NCBI GenBank assembly: GCA_036267955.1
Contig: DATAVB010000076.1
Coordinates: 1 to 64,000 of the forward strand
Direction of reading: 5' to 3'
Origin: DATAVB01 sp036267955
GTDB taxonomy: Bacteria; Actinomycetota; Actinomycetes; Mycobacteriales; QHCD01
DNA: 64,000 bases
Under the pieces are notes generated by a model. It saw nothing but the letters and a program-made list of their open reading frames with translations, did not search any database and had not been told where the DNA came from. This document shows positions 35,844-44,129 of this stretch, piece after piece. The position numbers and the translations under genes were made by a program. The first letter of the stretch is position 1. The number at the start of each line of letters is the position of its first letter.

Positions 35844-36334
35844 CCCGGGCGGCCACCCTCGGCCGGTTGACCGCTGCGGTGCGCCGCCCAGCTCTGCAGC
35901 AATTGGCCCTGCAGGCCGAACATCTCCCGCTCATCCTCCGGCTCACCGTGGTCGTAGCCGAGCAGGTGCAGCACGCCGTGCGTGGCCAGCAGGTGCAGCT
36001 CGGCCTCGGCGGAGTGCCCCGCGGTCACCGCCTGACGGGCCGCCACGGACGGGCAGAGCACCACGTCGCCGAGCAGGCCCGCAGTCGGCTCGTCCTCGTC
36101 GTCCTTACCGCGGGAGGTCTCCAGCTCGTCCATCGGGAAAGCCAGCACGTCGGTCGGCCCTGGCTCGCCCATCCATCGCTCGTGCAGCGTGGTCATGTAG
36201 CGCTCGTCGACCAACAACACCGACAGCTCGGCCAGCGGGCTGACACCCATCTCGGCCAGCACGAATCCGGCCAGCTCGGCGAGGGCGGCCTCGTCGACGT
36301 CGGCGCCGGACTCGTTGGCGATCTCGATACTCAT
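35840..36334 (-). CDS. ybeY: endoribonuclease YbeY (rRNA maturation factor)
   Basis: Single-strand-specific zinc endoribonuclease for 16S rRNA processing and ribosome quality control, 164 residues. The metal motif is HGVLHLLGYDH, preceded by GPTDVLAFPMDE and GDVVLCPSVAARQA. The ATG at 36334 lacks a strong ribosome site. It is followed with a four-base overlap by corC and preceded by phoH, the standard arrangement. Confidence 0.95.
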   Translation of the reverse strand: MSIEIANESGADVDEAALAELAGFVLAEMGVSPLAELSVLLVDERYMTTLHERWMGEPGPTDVLAFPMDELETSRGKDDEDEPTAGLLGDVVLCPSVAARQAVTAGHSAEAELHLLATHGVLHLLGYDHGEPEDEREMFGLQGQLLQSWAAHRSGQPAEGGRPG

Positions 36335-36391
36335 CGAACCTGACTCATTGAACCTGTTAGCTCCTCGGGCGGTCCGGCGCAGACCCGGAGC

Positions 36392-37429
36392 CTACCGTCG
36401 GCGGCGCGGCGCGGGCCCCTCCGACCCGGCCTGCGTCTCGTCCCAGCGGGCGTAGGCGTCGACGATGTCGCCGACGAGCCGGTGCCGCACCACGTCCTGG
36501 CTGGTGAGCGTGGCGAAGTGCACGTCCTCCAGCTCGTTCAGGATGTCGCGGACCACCCGCAGGCCGGAGCGCTGCCCGCCGGGCAGATCGACCTGGGTGA
36601 CGTCGCCGGTGACGACAATCTTCGAGCCGAAACCGAGCCGGGTGAGGAACATCTTCATCTGCTCCGGCGTGGTGTTCTGCGCCTCGTCCAGCACGATGAA
36701 CGCGTCGTTGAGGGACCGACCACGCATGTACGCCAGCGGGGCCACCTCGATCGTCCCGTCCTGGGTGAGCCGCGGGATGGACGCCGGGTCGATCATGTCG
36801 TGCAACGCGTCGTACAACGGCCGCAGATAGGGGTCGATCTTGTCGAACAGGGTGCCGGGCAGGTAGCCGAGCCGCTCGCCGGCCTCGACCGCCGGGCGGG
36901 TCAGGATGATCCGGTTGACCTGCTTGGACTGCAGCGCCTGCACGGCCTTGGCCATCGCGAGGTAGGTCTTTCCCGTGCCGGCCGGGCCGATGCCGAAGAT
37001 GATGGTGTGGCTGTCGATCGCGTCGACGTACCGCTTCTGGTTCAGCGTCTTGGGGCGGATCGTCCGGCCGCGGCGGGACAGGATGTTGAGGCTCAGCACC
37101 TCGGCCGGGCGCTCGGCGCCGCCGCCGGTCATGATCCCCACGGTCCGCCGGACCGAGTCCTCGGTCAGCGTCTCGCCGCGCTCCAGCAGCGCGAGCAGCT
37201 CCTCGAAGAAGCGCATCGCAAATGCATTGTCGGCGGGGACGCCGGTGAGGGTGATCTCGTTGCCGCGGACCATGACATCACTGGCCAACAGGTCTTCGTA
37301 CAGCCGCAGCAGTGCATCGCCTGAACCCAGCAACGCGACCATCGCGTGGTTTTCCGGAACGACGAGGGTGGTCTGGGCGGCCGGTGCGGCAGGAGTGGAG
37401 CCGGCCTGACGGGTAGACGAATCTGGCAC
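36392..37429 (-). CDS. phoH: PhoH-like ATPase
   Basis: P-loop ATPase of 345 residues with a proposed RNA-related helicase role. Walker A is GPAGTGKT and Walker B is FIVLDEAQN; TLNQKRYVDAI and ILTRPAVEAGERLGYLPG flank them. The family's N-terminal domain (residues 20-110) is present. GTG 37429 is assigned from frame and length; the ribosome site is poor. It begins the phoH-ybeY-corC run, with 57 bp before ybeY. Confidence 0.93.
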   Translation of the reverse strand: MPDSSTRQAGSTPAAPAAQTTLVVPENHAMVALLGSGDALLRLYEDLLASDVMVRGNEITLTGVPADNAFAMRFFEELLALLERGETLTEDSVRRTVGIMTGGGAERPAEVLSLNILSRRGRTIRPKTLNQKRYVDAIDSHTIIFGIGPAGTGKTYLAMAKAVQALQSKQVNRIILTRPAVEAGERLGYLPGTLFDKIDPYLRPLYDALHDMIDPASIPRLTQDGTIEVAPLAYMRGRSLNDAFIVLDEAQNTTPEQMKMFLTRLGFGSKIVVTGDVTQVDLPGGQRSGLRVVRDILNELEDVHFATLTSQDVVRHRLVGDIVDAYARWDETQAGSEGPAPRRRR

Positions 37430-37567
37430 GAGTGAGGCGCCCTGCGCTTTCTTCCGCGACGGAGTTTGCCTGTCTGACGTTGGTGCGCCGGTGAGTCCGC
37501 CGATGGGATCGGTTCTGACACAACGACTGTACCCGTGCCGGACGACATCGGTCCGGTGATAATCAGG

Positions 37568-39124
37568 TCAGTCGACGGGCGGGGACAGCAGGCCGTCGGC
37601 GACCAGATCGCGGGCCGCCGGCAGCAGCCGGCCGGCCAGGTCCTCGGCCGGCTCCTCCAGCAGTACGGCCAGGGCCGCGATGATCTGCCCGGCCGTCAGC
37701 TCGCCGTCGCAGGCGCCGACGAAGCCGGCCAGCGCCGTGTCGGCCCGCACCACCCGACCCAGTCCGCCGCCCTGCCGCAGCAGGATCACGGCCGGATCCT
37801 CGGCGCCCGGCATGCCGAACCGCTCCTCGGTGACGTCGCCGGAGACGGTCAACCGCTGCCCGGACAGGTCCTCGTGGTCGGCCAGCCAGGATGCGGCGGC
37901 CAGCGTCGCCGCGACGGTCTCGCCCAGCCCACCGTCCAGCGTCGTGCGGATCTCCTCGCACCGCTGCAGCACCGCCGACCGACCGGTCTCCGGTCGGCGC
38001 AGGGTGATCACGCCGAAGCCGATCGCCGCCACGCCACGGGCGGCGAAGTCGTCCAGCCAGGCCCCGTACATCGACTCGTACGGTCCGCCGTGGCCCCGTT
38101 CCTGACTCGCTCCGCGCCCCTCGTCGGGCCGGTGACCGCCGTCCCGGATCCAGGTTTCGGCGTACTCCGCCGGATCCTGGACCTCACGCTGGATCACCCA
38201 GCCGTCCAGCCCGGTGCCGGCCAGCCAGCCCGCGACCCGTTCCCGCCAGTCCTGCCCGGACCGGTGTTCCCAGTTGCCGAGCAGTTGCGCCACCCCGCCG
38301 GGGGCGAGCAGGTCGCCGACCTGCCCGACGAACCGGGACACCACCTCGTCGCCGGACCGCAGGCCGTCCCGGTAGGCGTACCGGGGCACGTCGTCGCGGC
38401 GCGGGGTGATGACGAACGGCGGGTTGGAAACGACCAGGTCGAAGGTCTCGCCGGCGACCGGTTCGAACATGTCGCCGTGCCGCAGATCCAGTTTCCGGCC
38501 CGCGAACGGGCCGTCGGCCGCGGCGTTGAGGGCGGCGTTGAAACCGGCGTACGCGAGGCAGCGCGGCGCCAGGTCGGTGGCGGTGACCTGCGTGGCGTGG
38601 GTGGCGAGATGAAACGCCTGCACGCCACAACCGGTGCCGATATCCAGCGCCCGGGTCACCGCGCGCCGCGGGGTCCAGCGGGCCAGCGTCGCCGAGGCGC
38701 CGCCGACCCCGAGGACGTAGTCGGTGCGCAGCGGTGCGCCGGTGGCGAGTTCGGACAGGTCGGAGGCCAGCCACCAGTGCGCGTCATCGGCGGCGTACGG
38801 GCGCAGGTCGACCAGGGGCCGCACCCGGTTGCCCGGCGCCACCAGCCCCAGCGCGGCCGCGCCGGCGGCGCCGGCACGGGGCAGCGCCCCGTCCAGCCGC
38901 TCGGCGCTGACGGCCCGGCCGAGCACCCACAGCCGAGCCAGAACGGCGGCCGGGCGCTTGTCGGTGGCGGTGGCCCGCAGCGCCGGCACCGGCTGTTCCC
39001 GGCCCAGGGCGGCGGACGCGGTGGCGCCGATCGCCTCGGCGACGCCGTCGACGGTGTAGCCGGCGTCGGTCAGGTCGGCGACGAATGCGGCCAGCAGCCG
39101 CGGGTCGGTGTGCGGGACGCTCAC
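37568..39124 (-). CDS. class I SAM-dependent methyltransferase with NPPF motif
   Basis: A 518-residue protein. An N-terminal helical domain (about 1-150) precedes a Rossmann methyltransferase with the SAM loop DIGTGCGVQAFHLA and the NPPF motif SNPPFVITP, used by enzymes modifying amide or base nitrogens. A C-terminal domain (about 340-518) ends LAGRLLPAARDLVADGLL, resembling a winged region. GTG 39124 overlaps the HIT gene stop by four bases, so they are coupled. Methyl acceptor (protein Gln or rRNA) cannot be told. Confidence 0.85.
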   Translation of the reverse strand: MSVPHTDPRLLAAFVADLTDAGYTVDGVAEAIGATASAALGREQPVPALRATATDKRPAAVLARLWVLGRAVSAERLDGALPRAGAAGAAALGLVAPGNRVRPLVDLRPYAADDAHWWLASDLSELATGAPLRTDYVLGVGGASATLARWTPRRAVTRALDIGTGCGVQAFHLATHATQVTATDLAPRCLAYAGFNAALNAAADGPFAGRKLDLRHGDMFEPVAGETFDLVVSNPPFVITPRRDDVPRYAYRDGLRSGDEVVSRFVGQVGDLLAPGGVAQLLGNWEHRSGQDWRERVAGWLAGTGLDGWVIQREVQDPAEYAETWIRDGGHRPDEGRGASQERGHGGPYESMYGAWLDDFAARGVAAIGFGVITLRRPETGRSAVLQRCEEIRTTLDGGLGETVAATLAAASWLADHEDLSGQRLTVSGDVTEERFGMPGAEDPAVILLRQGGGLGRVVRADTALAGFVGACDGELTAGQIIAALAVLLEEPAEDLAGRLLPAARDLVADGLLSPPVD

Positions 39125-39477
39125 CCGGGCGGCCAGCCGAAGGAACGGCCGCCGAGCAGGTGCAGGTGCACGTGCTGCACGGACTGCTGCGCGTCCGGTC
39201 CGGTATTGAAGACGAGCCGGTAGCCGCGCTCCTCGAGTCCTTCGGCCACCGCGATCGCATGCGCGTCCGCGACCAGCCCGGCCAGCAGTTCCGGCTTGGC
39301 TGCGGCCAGAGCAGCCGCGTTCGGGTAATGCTCCCGGGGCACCACCAGCACGTGGGTCGGCGCCTGCGGCGACACGTCCCGGAACGCGTAGGTCGATTCA
39401 CCGGTCAACTCACCGGAGTGCACCTCGTCGGACGGGATCTCCCCCGCCACGATCCGGCAGAACAGGCAGTCACTCAT
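39121..39477 (-). CDS. HIT-family nucleotide hydrolase
   Basis: Histidine-triad protein of 118 residues in the Hint/HinT group (purine nucleoside phosphoramidases). Seen: CLFCRIVAGEIPS near the N-terminus with two cysteines, and the triad HVHLHLLGGRSFGWPPG at the end. ATG 39477 has TACGAT seven bases upstream and no Shine-Dalgarno. The gene leads the HIT-methyltransferase pair. Placement between rsmE and phoH fits the conserved order. Confidence 0.93.
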   Translation of the reverse strand: MSDCLFCRIVAGEIPSDEVHSGELTGESTYAFRDVSPQAPTHVLVVPREHYPNAAALAAAKPELLAGLVADAHAIAVAEGLEERGYRLVFNTGPDAQQSVQHVHLHLLGGRSFGWPPG

Positions 39478-39484
39478 GCAGGGG

Positions 39485-39490
39485 ATCGTA
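39485..39490 (-). promoter_or_regulatory. candidate -10 box for leaderless HIT gene
   Basis: TACGAT on the minus strand is seven bases before ATG 39477. Confidence 0.5.
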
Positions 39491-39621
39491 CGGAGCCGGC
39501 CGTTGTGACCTGCCCGATGGGGCACACCTGGTGGCGATTGGCTGTCAACCGGCATGGGGCATGACACGTCTGCACACCCGTGACGGGCACACTTGCATTC
39601 CATGAGCTTGGGGTATCGGCC

Positions 39622-40149
39622 GTGGTGAGCCGTCGGGAGGAGACCACCCGACCGGCGCTCACCGCGGACGAGGCGCTCACCGAGCTCTATACGGCGCAGT
39701 ACCGCAAACTGGTGCGAATCGCCGCGATGCTGCTCGACGACACCGGCCTGTCCGAAGAAGTCGTGCAGGACGCGTACGTCCGGATGCACGGCGCGTGGTC
39801 CCGGATCCGGGACCCGCAGGCCGCCGAGGCCTACCTGCGCACCGCCGTGGTCAACCTGGCCCGGTCCCGGATGCGCCGCCGGCTGGTCGCCGCGAAGCAC
39901 GCCCCCAAGCCGCTCCCCGACGCCCCCTCGGCCGAGCACGGCGCGTTGGAATCCCTGGAACGCGACCGGGTCGTCGCCGCGCTGCACACCCTGCCGCGGC
40001 GGCAGCGGGAATGCCTGGTGTTGCGGTACTACGCCGATCTGAGCGAGGCGCAGATCGCCGAGAGCATGGGGATCAGCGCCGGCGCGGTGAAGAGTCACGC
40101 CTCGCGTGGAATGGCCGCAATGCGATCCCGGTTGCAGGAGCCGACATGA
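39622..40149 (+). CDS. ECF sigma factor (SigE-type, actinobacterial)
   Basis: Small sigma factor of 175 residues. Sigma2: LTELYTAQYRKLVRIAAMLLDD and SEEVVQDAYVRMHGAW; sigma4: LHTLPRRQRECLVLRYYADLSEAQIAESMGISAGAVKSHASRGMAAM. GTG 39622 (or 39625) is chosen because the fold starts soon after; the ribosome site is poor. Its stop overlaps the next gene's ATG by four bases (ATGA). The following membrane protein is probably its anti-sigma partner. Regulon unknown. Confidence 0.9.
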   Translation: MVSRREETTRPALTADEALTELYTAQYRKLVRIAAMLLDDTGLSEEVVQDAYVRMHGAWSRIRDPQAAEAYLRTAVVNLARSRMRRRLVAAKHAPKPLPDAPSAEHGALESLERDRVVAALHTLPRRQRECLVLRYYADLSEAQIAESMGISAGAVKSHASRGMAAMRSRLQEPT

Positions 40150-41114
40150 GCACCCCCGACCGGGACGACCGGGATCTTGAGGACCTGCTCCGGCGCGCCC
40201 TGCAGGAGCAGGCTTCCCGGGTCCATCCGGTCGGCGACGGCCTGGCCAAGATCCGGCACCGGGCGGCCCGGCGCCGCCGCCGGCTCAACTGGATCCGTCC
40301 CGTCGTCGCGGCCGCCGCGGCCGCGATCGCGGTGGTCGGCGCGGTGGAGGCACCGTCGCTGCTCAACCGCGGTCACCACAGCAGCGACACAGCCAGCGGT
40401 ACGGCCAGCCAGCCGGGCGCCGGGTCGACGCCGTCCGCCCGCCCGGACCGCACCTCCGCGCTCAAGACCCGGACGAGTGCACCGGCACCGACGAAGGCGG
40501 CGCCCAACGGTCCGACGGCCACACCGACCCGGGCTGTCCTGGCCGCCTGGCCGTACGGCGACCAGGAGACCGCGGTCGCGCACGCAAGCAAGGACACCGC
40601 GCTGCGCAGCCCGCAGAAATTGGCCCAGTTGTTCGTCAGTTCGTTCATCTCGACCGGCACCGCGAGCCCGGTCGAGCTCAGCACGGAACAGGCCGTGCAG
40701 ACCGGGAAGACCCTCAGCGTCACCGTCGACCGGCCCGACCTCGGCCGCGAGATCTGCACCGTTCAGCTGCTGCAGCTGGCCTCGGCGCCGGTGTCCTACG
40801 TCGTGACCGGAGCCAAGAGCGACAACCTGACCGTGCGTACCGCCCGACGGGTGTCCGGCGCGCTCTCGGTGCCGGTCAGCGGGACGGTGGCCAAGTCCGA
40901 GCCGGCATCCAATGTCTGGTCCGCGCTGCTCGCGCCGGATGGCTCGATGAGTGGCTCGACGCTCGACACCGAGTCGGCCGGCGCTCCACCGGCGCCGCGC
41001 TGGAGCATCCCGCTCAACCTGAATGAACCCGCATCCACGCCGACCATCGTGGCCGCGTGGACGGTGGACAGCAGCGGCAAGGTCCTGGACTTTGCCGCGA
41101 CGGGGGCCGACTGA
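40146..41114 (+). CDS. putative membrane anti-sigma factor or sigma-linked exported protein
   Basis: A 322-residue single-pass protein translated from an ATGA overlap with the sigma gene. The acidic N-terminus STPDRDDRDLEDLLRRALQEQ could bind sigma, followed by basic RRAARRRRRL, one span (IRPVVAAAAAAIAVVGAV) and a Ser/Thr/Pro-rich linker. The exported domain has a single visible cysteine and no recognised fold. No HxxxCxxC zinc anti-sigma motif is present, so the anti-sigma role is inferred from position and topology. Confidence 0.7.
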   Translation: MSTPDRDDRDLEDLLRRALQEQASRVHPVGDGLAKIRHRAARRRRRLNWIRPVVAAAAAAIAVVGAVEAPSLLNRGHHSSDTASGTASQPGAGSTPSARPDRTSALKTRTSAPAPTKAAPNGPTATPTRAVLAAWPYGDQETAVAHASKDTALRSPQKLAQLFVSSFISTGTASPVELSTEQAVQTGKTLSVTVDRPDLGREICTVQLLQLASAPVSYVVTGAKSDNLTVRTARRVSGALSVPVSGTVAKSEPASNVWSALLAPDGSMSGSTLDTESAGAPPAPRWSIPLNLNEPASTPTIVAAWTVDSSGKVLDFAATGAD

Positions 41115-41254
41115 GACGTCGGCGAGGCCGGACGGGCCTGATCGTCGGTCGGACCCGGTACGGGGGTCGGCCGCCGGTCAGCCTGCCGGCCCACTCTCGG
41201 CTCCGCCCTCAGTCACCCGCCACCCGCCACCCGCCACTCATCCCGCACCCCTCG

Positions 41255-41318
41255 TGTTGATCATGCGGAAACTGTTGCTCTGCACGGCGTGTCGCAAACA
41301 GTTTCCGCATGATCAACA
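41255..41318. repeat. GATC-ended palindrome, family A copy 3
   Basis: Near-perfect arms beginning TGTTGATCATGCGGAAACTG and ending TTCCGCATGATCAACA enclose CTGCACGGCGTGTCGC. It lies between the convergent stops of the sigma-linked gene and the methyltransferase gene and could also act as a bidirectional terminator. Confidence 0.87.
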
Positions 41319-41357
41319 AATCGTCGGGGCGGGATCGGCGGCGGCGCCGGGGTGCGA

Positions 41358-42023
41358 TCAGGAGCGGCGGAACTCGGCGCGCCAGCGGCGATTGCCGCCG
41401 GACTCGTTCCGCAGGTCCTCGATCCGCAGCGGGTCGAGCCCGTCGGTCCCGAACGATTCGACCTCGGCGCCGGTGAGCGGCCACGGCGGGCCGTCCGGCT
41501 CGTCCGACTCCTCCCGGCCGCCGGAGATGACGAGCAACGTCCCGCCCGGCCCGACCACCTGCCCGACCTGCGCGATCGCCTTGCCGTGCAGCGCGATCGG
41601 CAGCGCCTGCACGGTCAGGATCTCCACCACCAGGTCGTACGCCCGCAGCCAGCCCGACGGCAGGTCCAGCAGATCGGCTGCCGCGTACGTCACGACCGAG
41701 TCCGGGAAGCGCCGCCGGGTCGCTGCCACCGCACTGGCCGACACGTCGAAGGCGACCGTGTCGTATCCCAGTCGGGCCAGAAACTCCGCGTCGTACCCCA
41801 GGCCGCAGCCCACGACCAGGGCCCGCCGTCCGCTACCGGCCAGCTCGCGGTCGCGCGCCCACTCGGCCAACAGCGGATGCTCCGCGGTGCGGTCCCACGG
41901 CAGGACCGCGGCACCCGCGTCGACCGCGGAATACAGCCGCTCGAACCAGCCGGTCGGATCATCGGCCGCCAGCGAGGCGGCGGCGAAGGTACGGGCCTGC
42001 TCATCGGGATCCAACCCGGTCAT
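41358..42023 (-). CDS. SAM-dependent methyltransferase (TPMT-like)
   Basis: A 221-residue class I methyltransferase resembling thiopurine S-methyltransferase and related thiol/halide methylases. Motifs: LPWDRTAEHPLL, ALVVGCGLGYDAEFLARLG (SAM loop), FDVSASAVAATRRRFP and a WPLTGAEVESF element near the end. ATG 42023 follows GGAGG with good spacing. A longer frame upstream only reads the antisense of the FAD monooxygenase. Substrate unknown. Confidence 0.87.
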   Translation of the reverse strand: MTGLDPDEQARTFAAASLAADDPTGWFERLYSAVDAGAAVLPWDRTAEHPLLAEWARDRELAGSGRRALVVGCGLGYDAEFLARLGYDTVAFDVSASAVAATRRRFPDSVVTYAAADLLDLPSGWLRAYDLVVEILTVQALPIALHGKAIAQVGQVVGPGGTLLVISGGREESDEPDGPPWPLTGAEVESFGTDGLDPLRIEDLRNESGGNRRWRAEFRRS

Positions 42024-42092
42024 CGGTCCTCCACAGGGCGTCAGAGATGGATAACCAGTCTGGCAGCCGGGACAAACCCGACAACCGGCCAC

Positions 42093-42098
42093 TACGGT
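42093..42098 (+). promoter_or_regulatory. candidate -10 box for FAD monooxygenase gene
   Basis: TACGGT upstream of the gene; transcription would start near 42105, giving a short leader with AAGGA before ATG 42129. Confidence 0.45.
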
Positions 42099-42128
42099 CG
42101 ACAGCATGATGACGCAAGGACGGCCGCG

Positions 42129-43286
42129 ATGCCGCAGGTTCTGATCATCGGCGCCGGCATCGGCGGCACCGCCGCCGCGCTGGCGTTGGACAAGGCCGGC
42201 CTCGCGGTCGCGGTGTGCGAGAGCCACCCGGACAGCGGCGCGGACATCGGCGCGTTCCTGACCCTGGCCAGCAACGGGATGTTGGCGCTCGGCCAGCTCG
42301 ACGCGGCCCGAGCCGTCGCCGAGGTCGGCTTCGCGCTGACCTCGATGCGGGTCGTCGACGACACCGGCGCCGAGCTGGCGACCGTTCCGCTGGGCGAGCA
42401 CGACAATCCGCTGACCCGGTTCCGGTGTCTGCGGCGGGCCGAGTTGGCGGCGGCGCTGCGCTCGGAGGCGGTACGCCGCGGCATCCCGCTCTGGCACGGC
42501 CGGCGGCTCGACTCGGTCGATGAGGACGCGGACGGCGTGACGGCGCGGTTCGCCGACGGGAGCGGCGAACGTGGTGAGTTGATCGTCGGCGCGGACGGCA
42601 TCAACTCAGTGGTCCGATCCCTGATCGACCCCGCCGCGGACCCACCCCGGTACGCCGGCCAGCGGGTCTTCTACGGCTACACCACGAAGGCGGCGCCGCC
42701 GAGTGCGCCGGAACGGATCGACATGGTCCGGGGCAGCTCAGCCGCATTCGGGTACGCGGTGTCCCCCGCGGGTGAGACGTACTGGTTCGCCCGGGTGCCG
42801 GGACCGGAACTGTCCGCCGCGGAGCTCGCCCTGCCGCCGGCCCACTGGCGGGCCGAGCTCGTACCGTTGCTGCGCCGGGACCACACGGCCGCGGCGGACA
42901 TCGTCGCGGCGACCGACGAGCGGCTGCTGGTCACCAACGCGCAGGACGTCTCAACGGTCCGACATTGGCACACCGAACGGATGTTGCTCCTCGGCGACGC
43001 CGCCCACGCCGCCTCACCGGCGACCGGGCAGGGCGCGTCGATGGCGCTGGAGGACGCGGTCGTGCTCGGCAAGGCGCTGCGCGACCGCGCCACCACCGAA
43101 AAGGCTGTGGAAACGTACGAACGGCTGCGCCGGCCGCGGGTGGAGGACAACGTCGCGGCCAGCGCACGGATCACCGCCGGCCGAACGACCGGCCAGCCGC
43201 GGCCCGCCCCGGCGCAGCCCCGGCCGTCGATGCGGGACGACGTCGAGTTGATGCGGCAACTGGACTGGAACAGCCAGCTCGGCTGA
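42129..43286 (+). CDS. FAD-dependent aromatic-type monooxygenase
   Basis: Flavoprotein hydroxylase of 385 residues in the PHBH-like group, using NAD(P)H and oxygen. Seen: FAD Rossmann GAGIGGTAAALAL (8-20), the GADGINSVVR motif (DG motif) and LLGDAAHAASPATGQGASMALEDA in two stretches (GD motif). ATG 42129 follows AAGGA at nine bases; the earlier ATGATG at 42106 is out of frame. It is divergent from the methyltransferase gene. No biosynthetic cluster surrounds it, so the substrate is unknown. Confidence 0.92.
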   Translation: MPQVLIIGAGIGGTAAALALDKAGLAVAVCESHPDSGADIGAFLTLASNGMLALGQLDAARAVAEVGFALTSMRVVDDTGAELATVPLGEHDNPLTRFRCLRRAELAAALRSEAVRRGIPLWHGRRLDSVDEDADGVTARFADGSGERGELIVGADGINSVVRSLIDPAADPPRYAGQRVFYGYTTKAAPPSAPERIDMVRGSSAAFGYAVSPAGETYWFARVPGPELSAAELALPPAHWRAELVPLLRRDHTAAADIVAATDERLLVTNAQDVSTVRHWHTERMLLLGDAAHAASPATGQGASMALEDAVVLGKALRDRATTEKAVETYERLRRPRVEDNVAASARITAGRTTGQPRPAPAQPRPSMRDDVELMRQLDWNSQLG

Positions 43287-43382
43287 CGCGGCGGATTGAC
43301 GTCGGCGGCCTGATGTCGGCGGGCAGACGCCGGCGGGCTGACGTCGGCGGGCTGAGGCCGGCGGGCTGACGCCGGCGGGTCG
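43283..43382. repeat. short GC-rich tandem repeat after monooxygenase
   Basis: A degenerate unit of about 14 bases, GGCGGGCTGACGTC, recurs several times between the monooxygenase stop and the rsmE stop (convergent). It may be a slippage tract; no hairpin with a T-run is seen. Confidence 0.65.
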
Positions 43383-43384
43383 GC

Positions 43385-44128
43385 TCAGCGCCAGCGACCG
43401 GTGCCCGCGCCCAACGCGGCGAGCGCGGCGGCGCCGGCGGTCGAGGTACGCAGCACGGTCGGCCCGAGCCGGACACTGCGCGCCCCGGCGGCCCGGAACG
43501 CGGTCACCTCGCCTTCGGTGAGCCCGCCTTCCGGGCCGACCACCAGCACCAGGTCGCCGGACTCCGGCAGCGGCACCGAGCCCAGCGGCCGGCTGGCCTG
43601 TTCGTGCAGCACGATCCCGGAGGCGGCCGAGGACAGCAGCGAGCAGACTCCCCGGGTGCTGGCCGGCTGGCTGATCACCGGGAGCCAGGCCCGGCGGGCC
43701 TGCTTCGCCGCCGTCCGGGCGGTGGCCCGCCACCGGGACAGTCCACGCTCGACCCGGTCGGCCGGCCACTTCGCCTCGCAGCGCGCCGCCGCCCAGGGCA
43801 CGACCTCGTCCACGCCCAACTCGGTCATCAGCTCGACCGCCAGCTGCCCCCGATCGCCTTTGGGCAGTGCCTGTACGACGACCAGCCGTGGCTGCGGTGG
43901 GGTCAGCTGCGAAAGCCGAAGCACGTCGAGCTCGAGCCGGTCGCGGCCGGTCGCGGTGACTGTGCACTCGGCCATCCCGCCGGCCCCGTCGGTGAGCGCC
44001 ACGAACTCGCCGACCTCGATCCGGCGGACCGTGGCGGCATGCCGGCCCTCAGCGCCGTCGAGCACCGTCCGCCCGCCGGTCGGCAACTCCTCGACGAGGA
44101 ACACCGGGGCGGCCGTCGCTGCGGTCAT
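43385..44128 (-). CDS. rsmE: 16S rRNA m3U1498 methyltransferase
   Basis: SPOUT-class methyltransferase of 247 residues acting on U1498 of 16S rRNA. The N-terminal PUA-like domain includes GRHAATVRRIEVGE; the trefoil knot is VVGPEGGLTEGEV and RLGPTVLRTSTAGAAAL. ATG 44128 is one base from the dnaJ stop, so the genes are coupled. Place in the hrcA-dnaJ-rsmE run is conserved. Confidence 0.95.
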   Translation of the reverse strand: MTAATAAPVFLVEELPTGGRTVLDGAEGRHAATVRRIEVGEFVALTDGAGGMAECTVTATGRDRLELDVLRLSQLTPPQPRLVVVQALPKGDRGQLAVELMTELGVDEVVPWAAARCEAKWPADRVERGLSRWRATARTAAKQARRAWLPVISQPASTRGVCSLLSSAASGIVLHEQASRPLGSVPLPESGDLVLVVGPEGGLTEGEVTAFRAAGARSVRLGPTVLRTSTAGAAALAALGAGTGRWR

Positions 44129-44129
44129 C

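Noticed and set aside
42106..42128. ATGATG at 42106 as start of the FAD monooxygenase
   Set aside because: It is out of frame; ATG 42129 is in frame with AAGGA upstream.
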